The position numbers were made by a program, and so were the translations under genes. A DNA stretch of 64,000 nt. It comes from Phycicoccus duodecadis. Its GTDB lineage: Bacteria > Actinomycetota > Actinomycetes > Actinomycetales > Dermatophilaceae. The stretch's first letter is position 1, and each line of letters begins with the position of its first letter. The stretch covers positions 1,054,001 through 1,118,000 of the forward strand of contig NZ_PJNE01000001.1 in assembly GCF_002846495.1 (NCBI RefSeq), given 5' to 3'. The notes beneath the pieces are model-generated. The model worked only from the letters and a program-made list of their open reading frames with translations. It was not told the DNA's origin and ran no database searches. Below are positions 1 to 8,938 of the stretch, piece by piece.

Positions 1-1169
1 CCATCGGGCTCGTGGTCGAGGTGCCCGGGCGGCGCCGGGTGTTCGTGCCGATGACCCGGGTCACCTCCGTCGAGGGCGGCCAGGTCATCACCACCGGCCT
101 GGTCAACATGCGCCGCTTCGAGCAGCGCCCCAACGAGACCCTGGTGGTGGCCGAGCTCTTCGAGCGCCCGGTGCAGGTCAGCACCGAGGGCGGCGAGGTC
201 GTGGCCGCCACCGTGCAGGACATCGGGATCGAGCAGATGGGCACGCGCGGCTGGGGGGTGGCCCGGGTCGCGGTGCGGCTCGAGACCTCCCGCCCCACCC
301 GTCTCGGGCTGCTGGGCCGGCGGCGCGGCGAGACCTTCGTCGCCACCGTCGAGGACGTCCGCGGCCTGCGCGACGCCAGCGAGGGCCAGGGCGCCGCCAA
401 GCTGCTCGAGACCTACGAGGACCTCAAGCCCGCCGACCTCGCGGAGGTCATCCACGACCTCAGCCCCCAGCGCCGCGCCGAGGTGGCGGCCGCGCTGGGC
501 GACGAGCGGCTCGCCGACGTCATCGAGGAGCTCCCCGAGGACGACCAGGTCGAGATCATCGCGGGGCTCGAGGTCTCCCGCGCGGCCGACGTCCTCGAGG
601 CCATGGAGCCCGACGACGCCGCCGACCTGCTCTCCGAGCTGCCGGCCGAGCGCCGCGAGGAGCTGCTCCAGAAGATGGAGCCCGACGAGGCCGCCGACCT
701 GCGCCGGCTGCTCACCTACGACGAGAACACCGCCGGCGGCCTGATGACGACCGAGCCGGTGATCCTCGGGCCCGAGGCCTCCATCGCCGAGGCCCTGGCC
801 GTGGTGCGCCGCCAGGAGCTCTCGACCGCGCTGGCCACCACGGTCTTCGTCTGCCGGCCGCCGCTCGAGACACCCACGGGCAAGTTCCTCGGCATCGTCC
901 ACATCCAGCGCCTGCTGCGCGAGCCGCCGCACAACCCGGTGGGCGGCATCCTCGACAAGGACGTCGAGCCGCTGCTGCCCACCGCCAGCCTGGGCCAGGT
1001 CACCCGGATGCTCGCCACCTACGACCTCGTGGGGATGCCGGTGGTCGACGAGGAGGGCCACCTGCTCGGCGCGGTCACCGTCGACGACGTGCTCGACCAC
1101 ATCCTCCCCGAGGACTGGCGCGAGGAGCGGCACGACGTCGTGCCGCCCTCCGAGGTGACCCGTGGCTGA
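1..1169 (+). CDS. MgtE N-terminal/CBS domain protein (5' partial)
   Basis: The reading frame runs in from the left edge (first whole codon at position 3), so the true start lies outside the window. The N-terminal part looks like two beta-rich PRC-barrel-like units. A helical MgtE_N region follows (about nt 400-730, with repeated PDDAADLL/PDEAADL-type motifs), then a CBS pair (about nt 740-1120) starting at NTAGGLMTTEP. The membrane channel domain of real MgtE magnesium transporters is absent, so this is probably a cytosolic Mg/nucleotide-sensing protein, as for M. tuberculosis Rv1232c, which sits in the same neighbourhood. The stop overlaps the next start by 8 nt, suggesting coupled translation. 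Family is clear; cellular role is not. Confidence 0.85.
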   Translation, partial: IGLVVEVPGRRRVFVPMTRVTSVEGGQVITTGLVNMRRFEQRPNETLVVAELFERPVQVSTEGGEVVAATVQDIGIEQMGTRGWGVARVAVRLETSRPTRLGLLGRRRGETFVATVEDVRGLRDASEGQGAAKLLETYEDLKPADLAEVIHDLSPQRRAEVAAALGDERLADVIEELPEDDQVEIIAGLEVSRAADVLEAMEPDDAADLLSELPAERREELLQKMEPDEAADLRRLLTYDENTAGGLMTTEPVILGPEASIAEALAVVRRQELSTALATTVFVCRPPLETPTGKFLGIVHIQRLLREPPHNPVGGILDKDVEPLLPTASLGQVTRMLATYDLVGMPVVDEEGHLLGAVTVDDVLDHILPEDWREERHDVVPPSEVTRG

Positions 1170-1716
1170 GCGCGAGCGCCGCCCCCGCATCGACCAGCCG
1201 CGCGAGACCACGCGGCGGCGCCTGCAGATGCCGGCCCTGTTCACCCAGGAGTCGTTCGGGGTCCTGTCCGAGAAGTTCGCGCGCTTCATGGGCACGCCGT
1301 ACTTCCTCATCGGGATGACGGTCTTCGTCGTCCTCTGGCTGCTCTGGAACACCCTGGCTCCGCCCGCACTGCGCTTCGACCCGTACGCGTTCATCTTCCT
1401 GACCCTGATGCTCAGCCTGCAGGCGTCGTACGCGGCGCCCCTCATCCTGCTGGCGCAGAACCGCCAGGCCGACCGCGACCGCGTGGCGCTGGAGCAGGAC
1501 CGCTCGCGCGACGAGCGCGGCCTGGCCGACACCGAGTTCCTCACCCGTGAGGTCGCAGCCCTGCGGATCGCGATGCGCGACACCGCCACGCGCGACTTCG
1601 TCCGTAGCGAGCTGCGCGACCTCCTCGACGAGATGGAGGAGCGCGGGCTGGTGGTGACCAAGCAGACGTCCCCCGACGACGGGGGCGAGGACGGGCCGGC
1701 CCCGGAGCCGACCTAG
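1162..1716 (+). CDS. DUF1003 family membrane protein
   Basis: 184 residues from a GTG start preceded by GAGGTGACCC. The central part has two hydrophobic segments (about residues 48-66 and 74-97) separated by a short loop with FDPYAFIF, the signature arrangement of DUF1003 proteins. A charged helical tail follows (QNRQADRDR, then Asp/Arg-rich). No enzymatic motif is visible and the family has no established function. Overlap with the upstream MgtE-like gene suggests that the two are co-expressed, as in related actinobacteria. Confidence 0.85.
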   Translation: MAERERRPRIDQPRETTRRRLQMPALFTQESFGVLSEKFARFMGTPYFLIGMTVFVVLWLLWNTLAPPALRFDPYAFIFLTLMLSLQASYAAPLILLAQNRQADRDRVALEQDRSRDERGLADTEFLTREVAALRIAMRDTATRDFVRSELRDLLDEMEERGLVVTKQTSPDDGGEDGPAPEPT

Positions 1717-1719
1717 ACT
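1714..1719 (+). promoter_or_regulatory. -10 element of mrp (leaderless type)
   Basis: TAGACT ends 7 nt before the mrp ATG, so transcription would begin at or next to the start codon. The spacer also contains GAGGG, so a short-leader start cannot be excluded. Confidence 0.5.
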
Positions 1720-1726
1720 CGAGGGC

Positions 1727-2860
1727 ATGCCGCAGGTCAGCCAGGACGCCCTCCACGCCGCTCTCGAGACGGTCATCGACCCCGAGATCCGGCGCCCCGT
1801 CACCGAGCTCGGGATGGTCGGTGCCCTCGACTGCGACGCCGACGGCCGGGTCGCCGTCACCATCCTCCTCACCGTCAGCGCCTGCCCCCTCAAGGACAAG
1901 CTCACCCAGGACACGACCGCGGCGCTCGCGGGCGTCGAGGGCGTCACCGGGGTCACCGTCACCCTGGGCGTGATGAACGACGAGCAGCGCGGCGAGCTGA
2001 AGACCAAGCTGCGCGGCGGCGTCGCCGAGCGCGAGATCCCGTTCGCCAAGCCGGGGTCGCTGACCCGGGTCTACGCCGTCGCCTCGGGCAAGGGCGGGGT
2101 GGGCAAGTCCTCGGTCACCGCCAACCTCGCGGCCGCGCTGGCCCAGGAGGGCCTCTCGGTCGGGGTCGTCGACGCCGACATCTACGGCTTCTCGATCCCC
2201 CGCATGCTCGGCGTCGAGCACAAGCCGACCCAGGTCGACGACATGATCATGCCGCCGGTCAGCCACGACGTGCGGGTCATCTCGATCGGGATGTTCGTGC
2301 CGGGCAACCAGCCGGTCGTGTGGCGCGGGCCGATGCTGCACCGCGCGCTGCAGCAGTTCCTGGCCGACGTCTTCTGGGGCGACCTCGACGTCCTGCTCCT
2401 CGACCTGCCGCCCGGCACCGGCGACATCGCGATCTCGGTCGCCCAGCTCGTGCCCGGCGCCGAGATCCTCGTCGTCACCACCCCGCAGCAGGCCGCCGCG
2501 GAGGTCGCCGAGCGGGCCGGGTCCATCGCGCTGCAGACCCACCAGCGTCTCGCCGGCGTCATCGAGAACATGAGCTGGCTCGAGATGCCCGACGGCTCGC
2601 GCCAGGAGATCTTCGGCTCCGGCGGCGGCCAGGACGTCGCCGACAGCCTCACCCGCTCCATCGGCTCCGACGTGCCGCTGCTCGGTCAGATCCCGCTCGA
2701 CACCTGCCTGCGGGTCGGGGCCGACCAGGGGATGCCCGTCGTCCTCGGCGAGCCCGACTCACCGGCCGCCGTGGCGCTGCGGGGCATCGCCAAGGGTCTG
2801 GCCTCGCGCTCGCGCGGGCTGGCCGGGCGCTCACTGGGGCTCAGCCCCGTCGGCCGCTGA
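1727..2860 (+). CDS. mrp: Mrp/ApbC-type P-loop ATPase
   Basis: 377 residues. The N-terminal MIP18/DUF59 domain (about 1-90, with SACPLKDKL) is followed by an ATPase domain with the deviant Walker A GKGGVGKSS (residues 121-129), the D-A-D-I-Y-G switch and DLPPGTGD. Mrp/NBP35 proteins carry and transfer Fe-S clusters in the cytoplasm. The usual C-terminal CxxC cluster ligands are absent: the segment after ENMSW reads LEMPDG. From memory, the M. tuberculosis Mrp (Rv1229c) also lacks it, so this may be a lineage trait. It converges on tatB with a gap of about 30 nt. Confidence 0.93.
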   Translation: MPQVSQDALHAALETVIDPEIRRPVTELGMVGALDCDADGRVAVTILLTVSACPLKDKLTQDTTAALAGVEGVTGVTVTLGVMNDEQRGELKTKLRGGVAEREIPFAKPGSLTRVYAVASGKGGVGKSSVTANLAAALAQEGLSVGVVDADIYGFSIPRMLGVEHKPTQVDDMIMPPVSHDVRVISIGMFVPGNQPVVWRGPMLHRALQQFLADVFWGDLDVLLLDLPPGTGDIAISVAQLVPGAEILVVTTPQQAAAEVAERAGSIALQTHQRLAGVIENMSWLEMPDGSRQEIFGSGGGQDVADSLTRSIGSDVPLLGQIPLDTCLRVGADQGMPVVLGEPDSPAAVALRGIAKGLASRSRGLAGRSLGLSPVGR

Positions 2861-2891
2861 CCCACATCGCCGGCTCGCGCTGCCGCGGGCC

Positions 2892-3425
2892 TCAGGTGGC
2901 CTCGGCGTCGTAGGGCACCGGGCGGCCCGGGTCGTACGCGCGCGGGGCACCCCAGGCCCGCGCCATCGCGTCGTGCGGGCCGATCTCGGGCTCGGCGGGC
3001 CGGTCGAGGTCGGCCGGGCCGTCACCCGGGACCGCGCCGGGGGCGCCACCGGCGACCGCCGCGGCCCCGAGGGCGCCGGCAGCACCGGCGCCGGCGTCGG
3101 CGCCGCCGCGCAGCCGGGCGGCCGAGCGGACCGAGCCGATCTCGTCGCGGATCGGCGCCACCGCGTCGTCGAGGGGCTCGAGCAGCGCCTCGCGCACGAT
3201 GCGCCGCGGGTCGTACTGGCGCGGGTCGTACTGGCGCCAGTTGATGTCCTCGTACTCGGGGCCCAGCTGGTCACGCAGCTGGTCCTTGGCCCCCTCGGCC
3301 ATCACCCGCAGCTTGCGGATGGCCCGGGCCAGCTTGGCCGCGTACTCGGGCATCCGGTCGGGGCCGAGGACGAAGACCGCGATGAGCGCGAGCAGGATGA
3401 CCTCCCACCCGTTGACGCCGAACAC
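2892..3425 (-). CDS. tatB: Sec-independent protein translocase subunit TatB
   Basis: 177 residues from a GTG start with GGGGAG upstream. It has one N-terminal membrane helix (VILLALIAVFVLGPDRMP), the conserved Gly-Pro hinge, an amphipathic helix (about 25-50) and a low-complexity Ala/Gly/Pro tail. TatB is the substrate-receptor part of the twin-arginine translocase in the cytoplasmic membrane. It lies 36 nt downstream of htrA, the sigE-rseA-htrA-tatB order known from mycobacteria. The tail includes a duplicated QYDPR from a 15-bp tandem repeat. Confidence 0.93.
   Translation of the reverse strand: MFGVNGWEVILLALIAVFVLGPDRMPEYAAKLARAIRKLRVMAEGAKDQLRDQLGPEYEDINWRQYDPRQYDPRRIVREALLEPLDDAVAPIRDEIGSVRSAARLRGGADAGAGAAGALGAAAVAGGAPGAVPGDGPADLDRPAEPEIGPHDAMARAWGAPRAYDPGRPVPYDAEAT
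3208..3237. repeat. Perfect 15-bp tandem duplication inside tatB
   Basis: GGGTCGTACTGGCGC occurs twice back to back (3208-3222 and 3223-3237). On the minus strand it encodes QYDPR twice in the region after the TatB amphipathic helix and keeps the frame. Confidence 0.9.
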
Positions 3426-3461
3426 CGCGTCACTCCCCTTCCGTGGCAGGCGACGGCCCGG

Positions 3462-4822
<1,361 letters not shown>

Positions 4823-4826
<4 letters not shown>

Positions 4827-5371
4827 GGGGTGGATTCTGCCCGTCGGTCGGTGACGACGGGTACGGAGGTCCGCATCGTCCACCGCACCGGCACGAAGGC
4901 CGTGGTGCCCGACGACCCCACGGGGCCTGCGGTGGCTCCGCCCGGCGACACGACGGGCAGGCTCTGGCCGGTCACCGCCGGGCGCGCGGGGACCAGGCCG
5001 ACGGTGAGGCTCCAGGCGGCGGCCGCCGACACCCCGGCGGCCGCGGCGGCCACGACGGTGGCCCGCAGGGGGCTGCGGTGGCAGGGCGGGGCACCCGGCG
5101 CCAGGAGGGCCAGCGGCTCGGGGCCGGTCACCGGCAACGGCGTCGGCGACAGGTCGCGTGACATCGCCAGCAGGGACGCCCGCAGGTCGCCGGGCATGGA
5201 GGGACCCCCGGCGAGCGCCTCGCGCAGGCGGCGCTCCTCGGCGACCTCGCGGCGGCAGCACTCGCAGGCCACCAGGTGGCGGTCCCACTCGCGGGAGCGG
5301 TCGGCGTCGAGCCGGCCCGTCGCGTACTCGGCCAGGTCGTCGTCGTGGCAGCGGACGCCGTGGCGGCTCAT
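4823..5371 (-). CDS. rseA: Zinc-type anti-sigma factor (RseA-like)
   Basis: 182 residues. The N-terminal zinc anti-sigma motif H32-x3-C36-x2-C39 (HLVACECC) lies in a short helical domain of the kind that binds ECF sigma factors. A hydrophobic stretch around 112-130 may anchor it or form a membrane helix, and a Val/Pro-rich tail follows. Coupling by ATGA to sigE upstream and htrA downstream makes it the cognate inhibitor of the sigma factor. It corresponds to Rv1222 by position. Confidence 0.9.
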
Positions 5372-5991
5372 ACCGTCCCCGCGGCGGGGCGCCGGACCAT
5401 GGGCCGGCGGCGGACGGGCGTGACGGGCTCCGGGCGCGGTGCCGGCGCGCGGTGGGCGAGGGCCTCGCGCAGCTGGGAGCGGCCGCGGTGGATGCGCGAG
5501 CGCACGGTGCCGAGCTTGATGCCCAGCGTGGCCGCGACCTCCTCGTACGAGAGCCCCTCGATGTCGCACAGCACGACGGCGGCACGGAAGTCGGGCGAGA
5601 GCGCGTCGAGCGCCCGCTGCACGTCGTCGTCGAGGTGGGTCTCCTCGTACGTCACCTCGGGGCTGCGGTCGCGGCTCGGCAGCCGGGCGGCCGACTCGTC
5701 CGAGAGGGCGTCGAAGCGGATGCGCTGCTTGCGGCGCATCTTGTCGAGGAAGACGTTGGTCGTGATGCGGTGCAGCCAGCCCTCGAAGGTGCCGGGCTGG
5801 TAGGTGTGCAGCGACCGGAAGACCCGGACGAAGACGTCCTGGGTCAGGTCCTCGGCGTCGTGGACGTTGCCGGTGAGGCGGTAGGCCAGCCGGTACACCC
5901 GGGCGGAGTGCTGCTCGACGACCTCCTCCCACGTGGGCGGGGTCCACCCCGGCGCGGACTGCGGGCCCGCGTCCTGCGTCGTGGTCGTCAT
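5368..5991 (-). CDS. sigE: ECF sigma factor, SigE type
   Basis: 207 residues from the chosen ATG. Region 2 contains [13 protein letters not shown] and [15 protein letters not shown]. Region 4 contains [22 protein letters not shown] and [15 protein letters not shown]. Together they place it among group 4 sigma factors. The frame is open to an ATG at 6027, but GAGGGA at 5999-6004 sits 7 nt before the ATG at 5991, and the likely autoregulatory promoter leaves no room for the 6027 start. The stop overlaps the anti-sigma start. Expected role: envelope stress response controlling htrA and itself. Confidence 0.93.
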   Translation of the reverse strand: MTTTTQDAGPQSAPGWTPPTWEEVVEQHSARVYRLAYRLTGNVHDAEDLTQDVFVRVFRSLHTYQPGTFEGWLHRITTNVFLDKMRRKQRIRFDALSDESAARLPSRDRSPEVTYEETHLDDDVQRALDALSPDFRAAVVLCDIEGLSYEEVAATLGIKLGTVRSRIHRGRSQLREALAHRAPAPRPEPVTPVRRRPMVRRPAAGTV

Positions 5992-6028
5992 CGGCTGGTC
6001 CCTCACCATGCTGCTCATGTCACCCATC

Positions 6029-6056
6029 GATACGTGTCGTGGCCGGGAATTGTTCC
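6029..6056 (-). promoter_or_regulatory. Candidate ECF (SigE) autoregulatory promoter
   Basis: Read on the minus strand: GGAAC (6052-6056) as -35, a 17-nt spacer, then CGTATC (6029-6034) as -10. GGAAC with a CGT-type -10 is the usual ECF/SigE pattern. The -35 lies in a dyad, GCCGGGAA-TTG-TTCCCGGC (6042-6060). Confidence 0.5.
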
Positions 6057-6115
6057 CGGCGAACCTGGACGCACGCTGGGAGCGTGGGGCGTCGGCCCGG
6101 TCCTGCCGCGCGCCG

Positions 6116-6121
6116 TAGGGT
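6116..6121 (+). promoter_or_regulatory. -10 element of the O-methyltransferase gene
   Basis: TAGGGT ends 7 nt before the ATG at 6129 (spacer GGGGCGC), supporting the shorter start and a leaderless mRNA. Confidence 0.55.
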
Positions 6122-6128
6122 GGGGCGC

Positions 6129-6764
6129 ATGAGCGGGATGAAGCCGGCCAGCTGGTCCTACGCCGAGGAGTTCGTGCCCGAGCCCGAGGTCGTGGAGGCC
6201 GCCCGCCGCCGTGGGGTCGAGTTCGGCTCCGCGAGCCCGGTGGGTACCGGGGCCGGGTCCCTCCTGCGTCTCCTGGCCGCTGCGGTCGCCGCGCGCCACG
6301 TCGTCGAGATCGGCACCGGCGCCGGCACCTCGGGCCTCTGGCTGCTGGCCGGGATGCCCGACGACGGTGTGCTCACCACCATCGACGTCTCGGCCGAGCA
6401 CCAGCGAGCCGCCCGCGAGGCCTACGCCGCCGCGGGCCACGCCCCCCAGCGCACCCGGGTCATCACCGGGGCCGCCGCCGAGGTCCTGCCCCGCATGACC
6501 GACGGCGCCTACGACATGGTCGTCGTCGACGCCGACAAGGAGGGCTACCCCGGCTACGTCGAGCACGCGGTGCGCCTGCTGCGCCCGGGCGGGGTTCTGG
6601 CCGTCGACAACATGCTCTGGCACGACCAGGTGGCCGACCCCGCGGCGCGCGACGCCACCACCGTGTCGCTGCGCACCCTCGGCAAGACCCTGCGTGACCA
6701 CGACGAGCTGGTCGCCTCGCTGCTGCCGGTCAGCGACGGGATGCTCGTCGCCGTCCGCCGCTGA
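6129..6764 (+). CDS. SAM-dependent O-methyltransferase (class I)
   Basis: 211 residues. The Rossmann motif [15 protein letters not shown] starts around residue 60, followed by the acidic ribose-binding [10 protein letters not shown], the metal/substrate segment [10 protein letters not shown], and [12 protein letters not shown]. This fits methyltransferase family 3 (catechol/caffeoyl-CoA O-methyltransferase-like). It is divergent from sigE, exactly as Rv1220c is in M. tuberculosis. The substrate is unknown. The frame opens further upstream, but the TAGGGT hexamer favours ATG 6129. Confidence 0.9.
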   Translation: MSGMKPASWSYAEEFVPEPEVVEAARRRGVEFGSASPVGTGAGSLLRLLAAAVAARHVVEIGTGAGTSGLWLLAGMPDDGVLTTIDVSAEHQRAAREAYAAAGHAPQRTRVITGAAAEVLPRMTDGAYDMVVVDADKEGYPGYVEHAVRLLRPGGVLAVDNMLWHDQVADPAARDATTVSLRTLGKTLRDHDELVASLLPVSDGMLVAVRR

Positions 6765-6785
6765 CGGCAGCGGGGCCCTGGGGCG

Positions 6786-7142
6786 TCAGCTGACCGACGG
6801 GCCGGCTCCGCGCCGGAAGCCCGCGGGGCCCTCGGCGATGGCCACGACCTCCCACTCCTCGACGAGCACCGGGCCCGAGCCGATGATCGCGCTGCCGGGC
6901 GCGGTGTCGGCGCCGGGCTCGAAGTCGGCCCGGAACACGCGGCGCTCCTCCTCGCTGTCGAAGACGTAGGTGCCCTCGAACCACTCGCCCTCGCGCATCC
7001 GCCAGACCTTGAAGGCCAGCCCGTCGAGGAACATGAAGCGCGCGATCGAGGTGCCGACCACGTACTCGCGCAGCTCGTCGGCCACCCCGTCGGGAGCCTG
7101 CTCGAGCGACCATCGGACGGTGAGCCCGTACCCGGCGTTCAT
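6786..7142 (-). CDS. Small YdhR-like putative monooxygenase
   Basis: 118 residues with a good ribosome site (GGAGGAGACACG before ATG). The core AFKVWRMREG...FEGTYVFDSEEERRVF resembles the dimeric alpha/beta-barrel YdhR monooxygenase family, in which KVW and YLF segments alternate with helices. No signal peptide. It lies at the end of the methyltransferase gene and converges with it over a gap of about 20 nt. Function is uncertain; the fold assignment rests on motif spacing only. Confidence 0.6.
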   Translation of the reverse strand: MNAGYGLTVRWSLEQAPDGVADELREYVVGTSIARFMFLDGLAFKVWRMREGEWFEGTYVFDSEEERRVFRADFEPGADTAPGSAIIGSGPVLVEEWEVVAIAEGPAGFRRGAGPSVS

Positions 7143-7266
7143 CGTGTCTCCTCCAGCCGCTCGCGCGGCAGTCGTGACCCGGCGCGGCAGAGTGCCGGAC
7201 CGGGGCCCCCGACGCTAGGCGGGGCCGCGAGCGCCCGCCAGCGTGTCTCACGGGCCGGGGACGCGA

Positions 7267-7299
7267 CGGGGCCCCCGCCGCATGGCGGTGGGGGCCCCG
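7267..7299. terminator. Hairpin downstream of the DUF3117 gene
   Basis: CGGGGCCCCC (7267-7276) pairs with GGGGGCCCCG (7290-7299), with a partly self-pairing loop. It lies 18 nt past the stop of the DUF3117 gene on the minus strand and fits an intrinsic terminator without a strong U tract, as is common in high-GC actinobacteria. Confidence 0.6.
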
Positions 7300-7317
7300 A
7301 TGGTCGGACGTGAGGGG

Positions 7318-7488
7318 TCAGAGGCCGTCGCAGCTGTCGATGGCCCGACCGAGGGCGCGCACCTCGTCCGGGGTCATCTCGACGACGAGCCGGCCGCCAC
7401 CCTCGAGGGGCATGCGCAGCACGATGCCACGTCCCTCCTTGACGACCTCGAGATCGCCGTCACCCGTCCTGGGTTTCATTGCCGCCAT
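7318..7488 (-). CDS. DUF3117 protein (Rv1211-like)
   Basis: 56 residues starting MAAMKPRTGDG, with the family core KEGRGIVLRMPLEGGGRLVVE and a short C-terminal helix. This small cytosolic protein is almost universal in actinobacteria and has no known function. GAAGGGAAAT precedes the ATG at 7488; a start seven codons further upstream is possible but less like the family. The position near the LOG and DivIVA-module genes matches the Rv1205-Rv1211 neighbourhood. The 127 nt upstream (7489-7615) hold no gene. Confidence 0.88.
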   Translation of the reverse strand: MAAMKPRTGDGDLEVVKEGRGIVLRMPLEGGGRLVVEMTPDEVRALGRAIDSCDGL

Positions 7489-7615
7489 GGGCTCATTTCC
7501 CTTCGTCACCGCGGCTGCGGATGTCGCGCCGCGTGCGTCGCCCCGCGCCGTACCGCCGGACAGACGCCCATTATCCCGTAGTCCTCCGACGTGGCGAAAT
7601 CCACGCCCCGCGCGG

Positions 7616-8938
7616 TCACGGGGGGAAGGAGCCCCACGGGGTGTACGTGAGCAGGCTGGTGGTCCACCAGAGCATCCCGACGACCAGCAGGGCGACCACC
7701 ACGGCGACCCGCCGGCGCCAGTGCGGCACCACCTGCTGGCCGTTGGCGGTGCGCATCGCGACCGACGCCACCAGCGCCGCCAGCGGCACGTCGAGGAGCA
7801 GGAAGCGCCACATCGAGGTGATCGGCCGCACCACCGCGAAGAGGAAGATCGGGTACGCGAGCGCCCAGGCGCGGACCTCGATGCTCAGCCAGCTCCCGTG
7901 CCGGCCCAGCACGAGGGCCACGTAGGTGGCGGCCAGCGCCAGCAGGACCAGCACCCCGAACAGGCCGCGCGCGTCCCAGGCCCACTGCACCCAGAGGACG
8001 AAGGGTCCGTCGGCCGGCTTCTGGCCCCAGACCTCCTGCACGTCGAAGAAGGCGGTGGGGACGCCCGTGGCCAGCCCGGCCACGACCGGCCAGGCGATGG
8101 CGCTCACGCCGAGCGCCCCCAGCATCACGACGACGCGGGTCCACTCCCCCGCGAGCGGGCGGCGACCCGCCGCGCGCTCCTCGCGCCAGCGCACCCCCAG
8201 GTGGATGAGGACGGCGATGCCGAGGGCCGGTGCGACCCCGCGGGTGAAGCCCAGCGGGATGGCCACGGCGGCCACCAGCAGGTAGTGCCGCCGCACCAGC
8301 AGGAGCAGCGCGGCGCAGACCAGGACGACGGCCAGGGCCTCGGTGTACGGCTTCAGCATCACGACGGTGCTGGGGTAGAAGCACCAGAGCGCGGCCGCGA
8401 CCAGGGCCAGCCGCTCGCGCTGCGGCTGCGGGCCGGCGTGGTGGGTCGTGCGCAGCAGCGCGTGGATGAGGAGCACGGCCACCGCGCCCAGGACGAGGTT
8501 GAGCCCGACCCCGGCGACCTCGAACGACAGCCCGGTGGCCATCAGGCCCTTCACCAGGTAGGGGTACAGCGGGTAGAACGCCCAGGCGCTGTAGGTGACG
8601 TAGCCCGTGGTGGTGTCGACCGGCAGCGGCACCGGATAGCCGTCCTGCACGATGCGGCGGTACCAGACGCTGTCCCAGAGCCCGACCATGTCGCCGACCG
8701 AGGGGTCGGGGTGCCCGACGCCCGCGGGGTTCTGGAACCAGGTGGCCGCCACCCAGAGGGCCAGGAGCGAGACCAGGCGGGAGACGACGTAGACGGCCAG
8801 CAGGGTGCGGACGGGATGGGCCAGGGCGTGCCCGGCCAGCTCGTGGCGCCCCTGCGAGGTCAGCAGGCGGCGCAGCACCGGGCGGCGGGTCGGTGCGGCC
8901 TGGACGCCGGCGGCGGGTGCCACCTCAGCGCGCGCCAT
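7616..8938 (-). CDS. PIG-V-like GT-C mannosyltransferase
   Basis: 440 residues, multi-pass membrane protein (roughly ten hydrophobic segments). The first external loop carries WDSVWYRRIVQDGY, the motif class of PIG-V/GT-C mannosyltransferases that use polyprenyl-phosphate-mannose. YPLYPYLVKG and PYTEAL also fit that family. It probably acts on the outer face of the membrane in lipoglycan or protein mannosylation. It starts 14 nt inside the end of the upstream GT-C fusion gene, so it is the last gene of a tightly overlapping operon. Confidence 0.85.
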   Translation of the reverse strand: MARAEVAPAAGVQAAPTRRPVLRRLLTSQGRHELAGHALAHPVRTLLAVYVVSRLVSLLALWVAATWFQNPAGVGHPDPSVGDMVGLWDSVWYRRIVQDGYPVPLPVDTTTGYVTYSAWAFYPLYPYLVKGLMATGLSFEVAGVGLNLVLGAVAVLLIHALLRTTHHAGPQPQRERLALVAAALWCFYPSTVVMLKPYTEALAVVLVCAALLLLVRRHYLLVAAVAIPLGFTRGVAPALGIAVLIHLGVRWREERAAGRRPLAGEWTRVVVMLGALGVSAIAWPVVAGLATGVPTAFFDVQEVWGQKPADGPFVLWVQWAWDARGLFGVLVLLALAATYVALVLGRHGSWLSIEVRAWALAYPIFLFAVVRPITSMWRFLLLDVPLAALVASVAMRTANGQQVVPHWRRRVAVVVALLVVGMLWWTTSLLTYTPWGSFPP

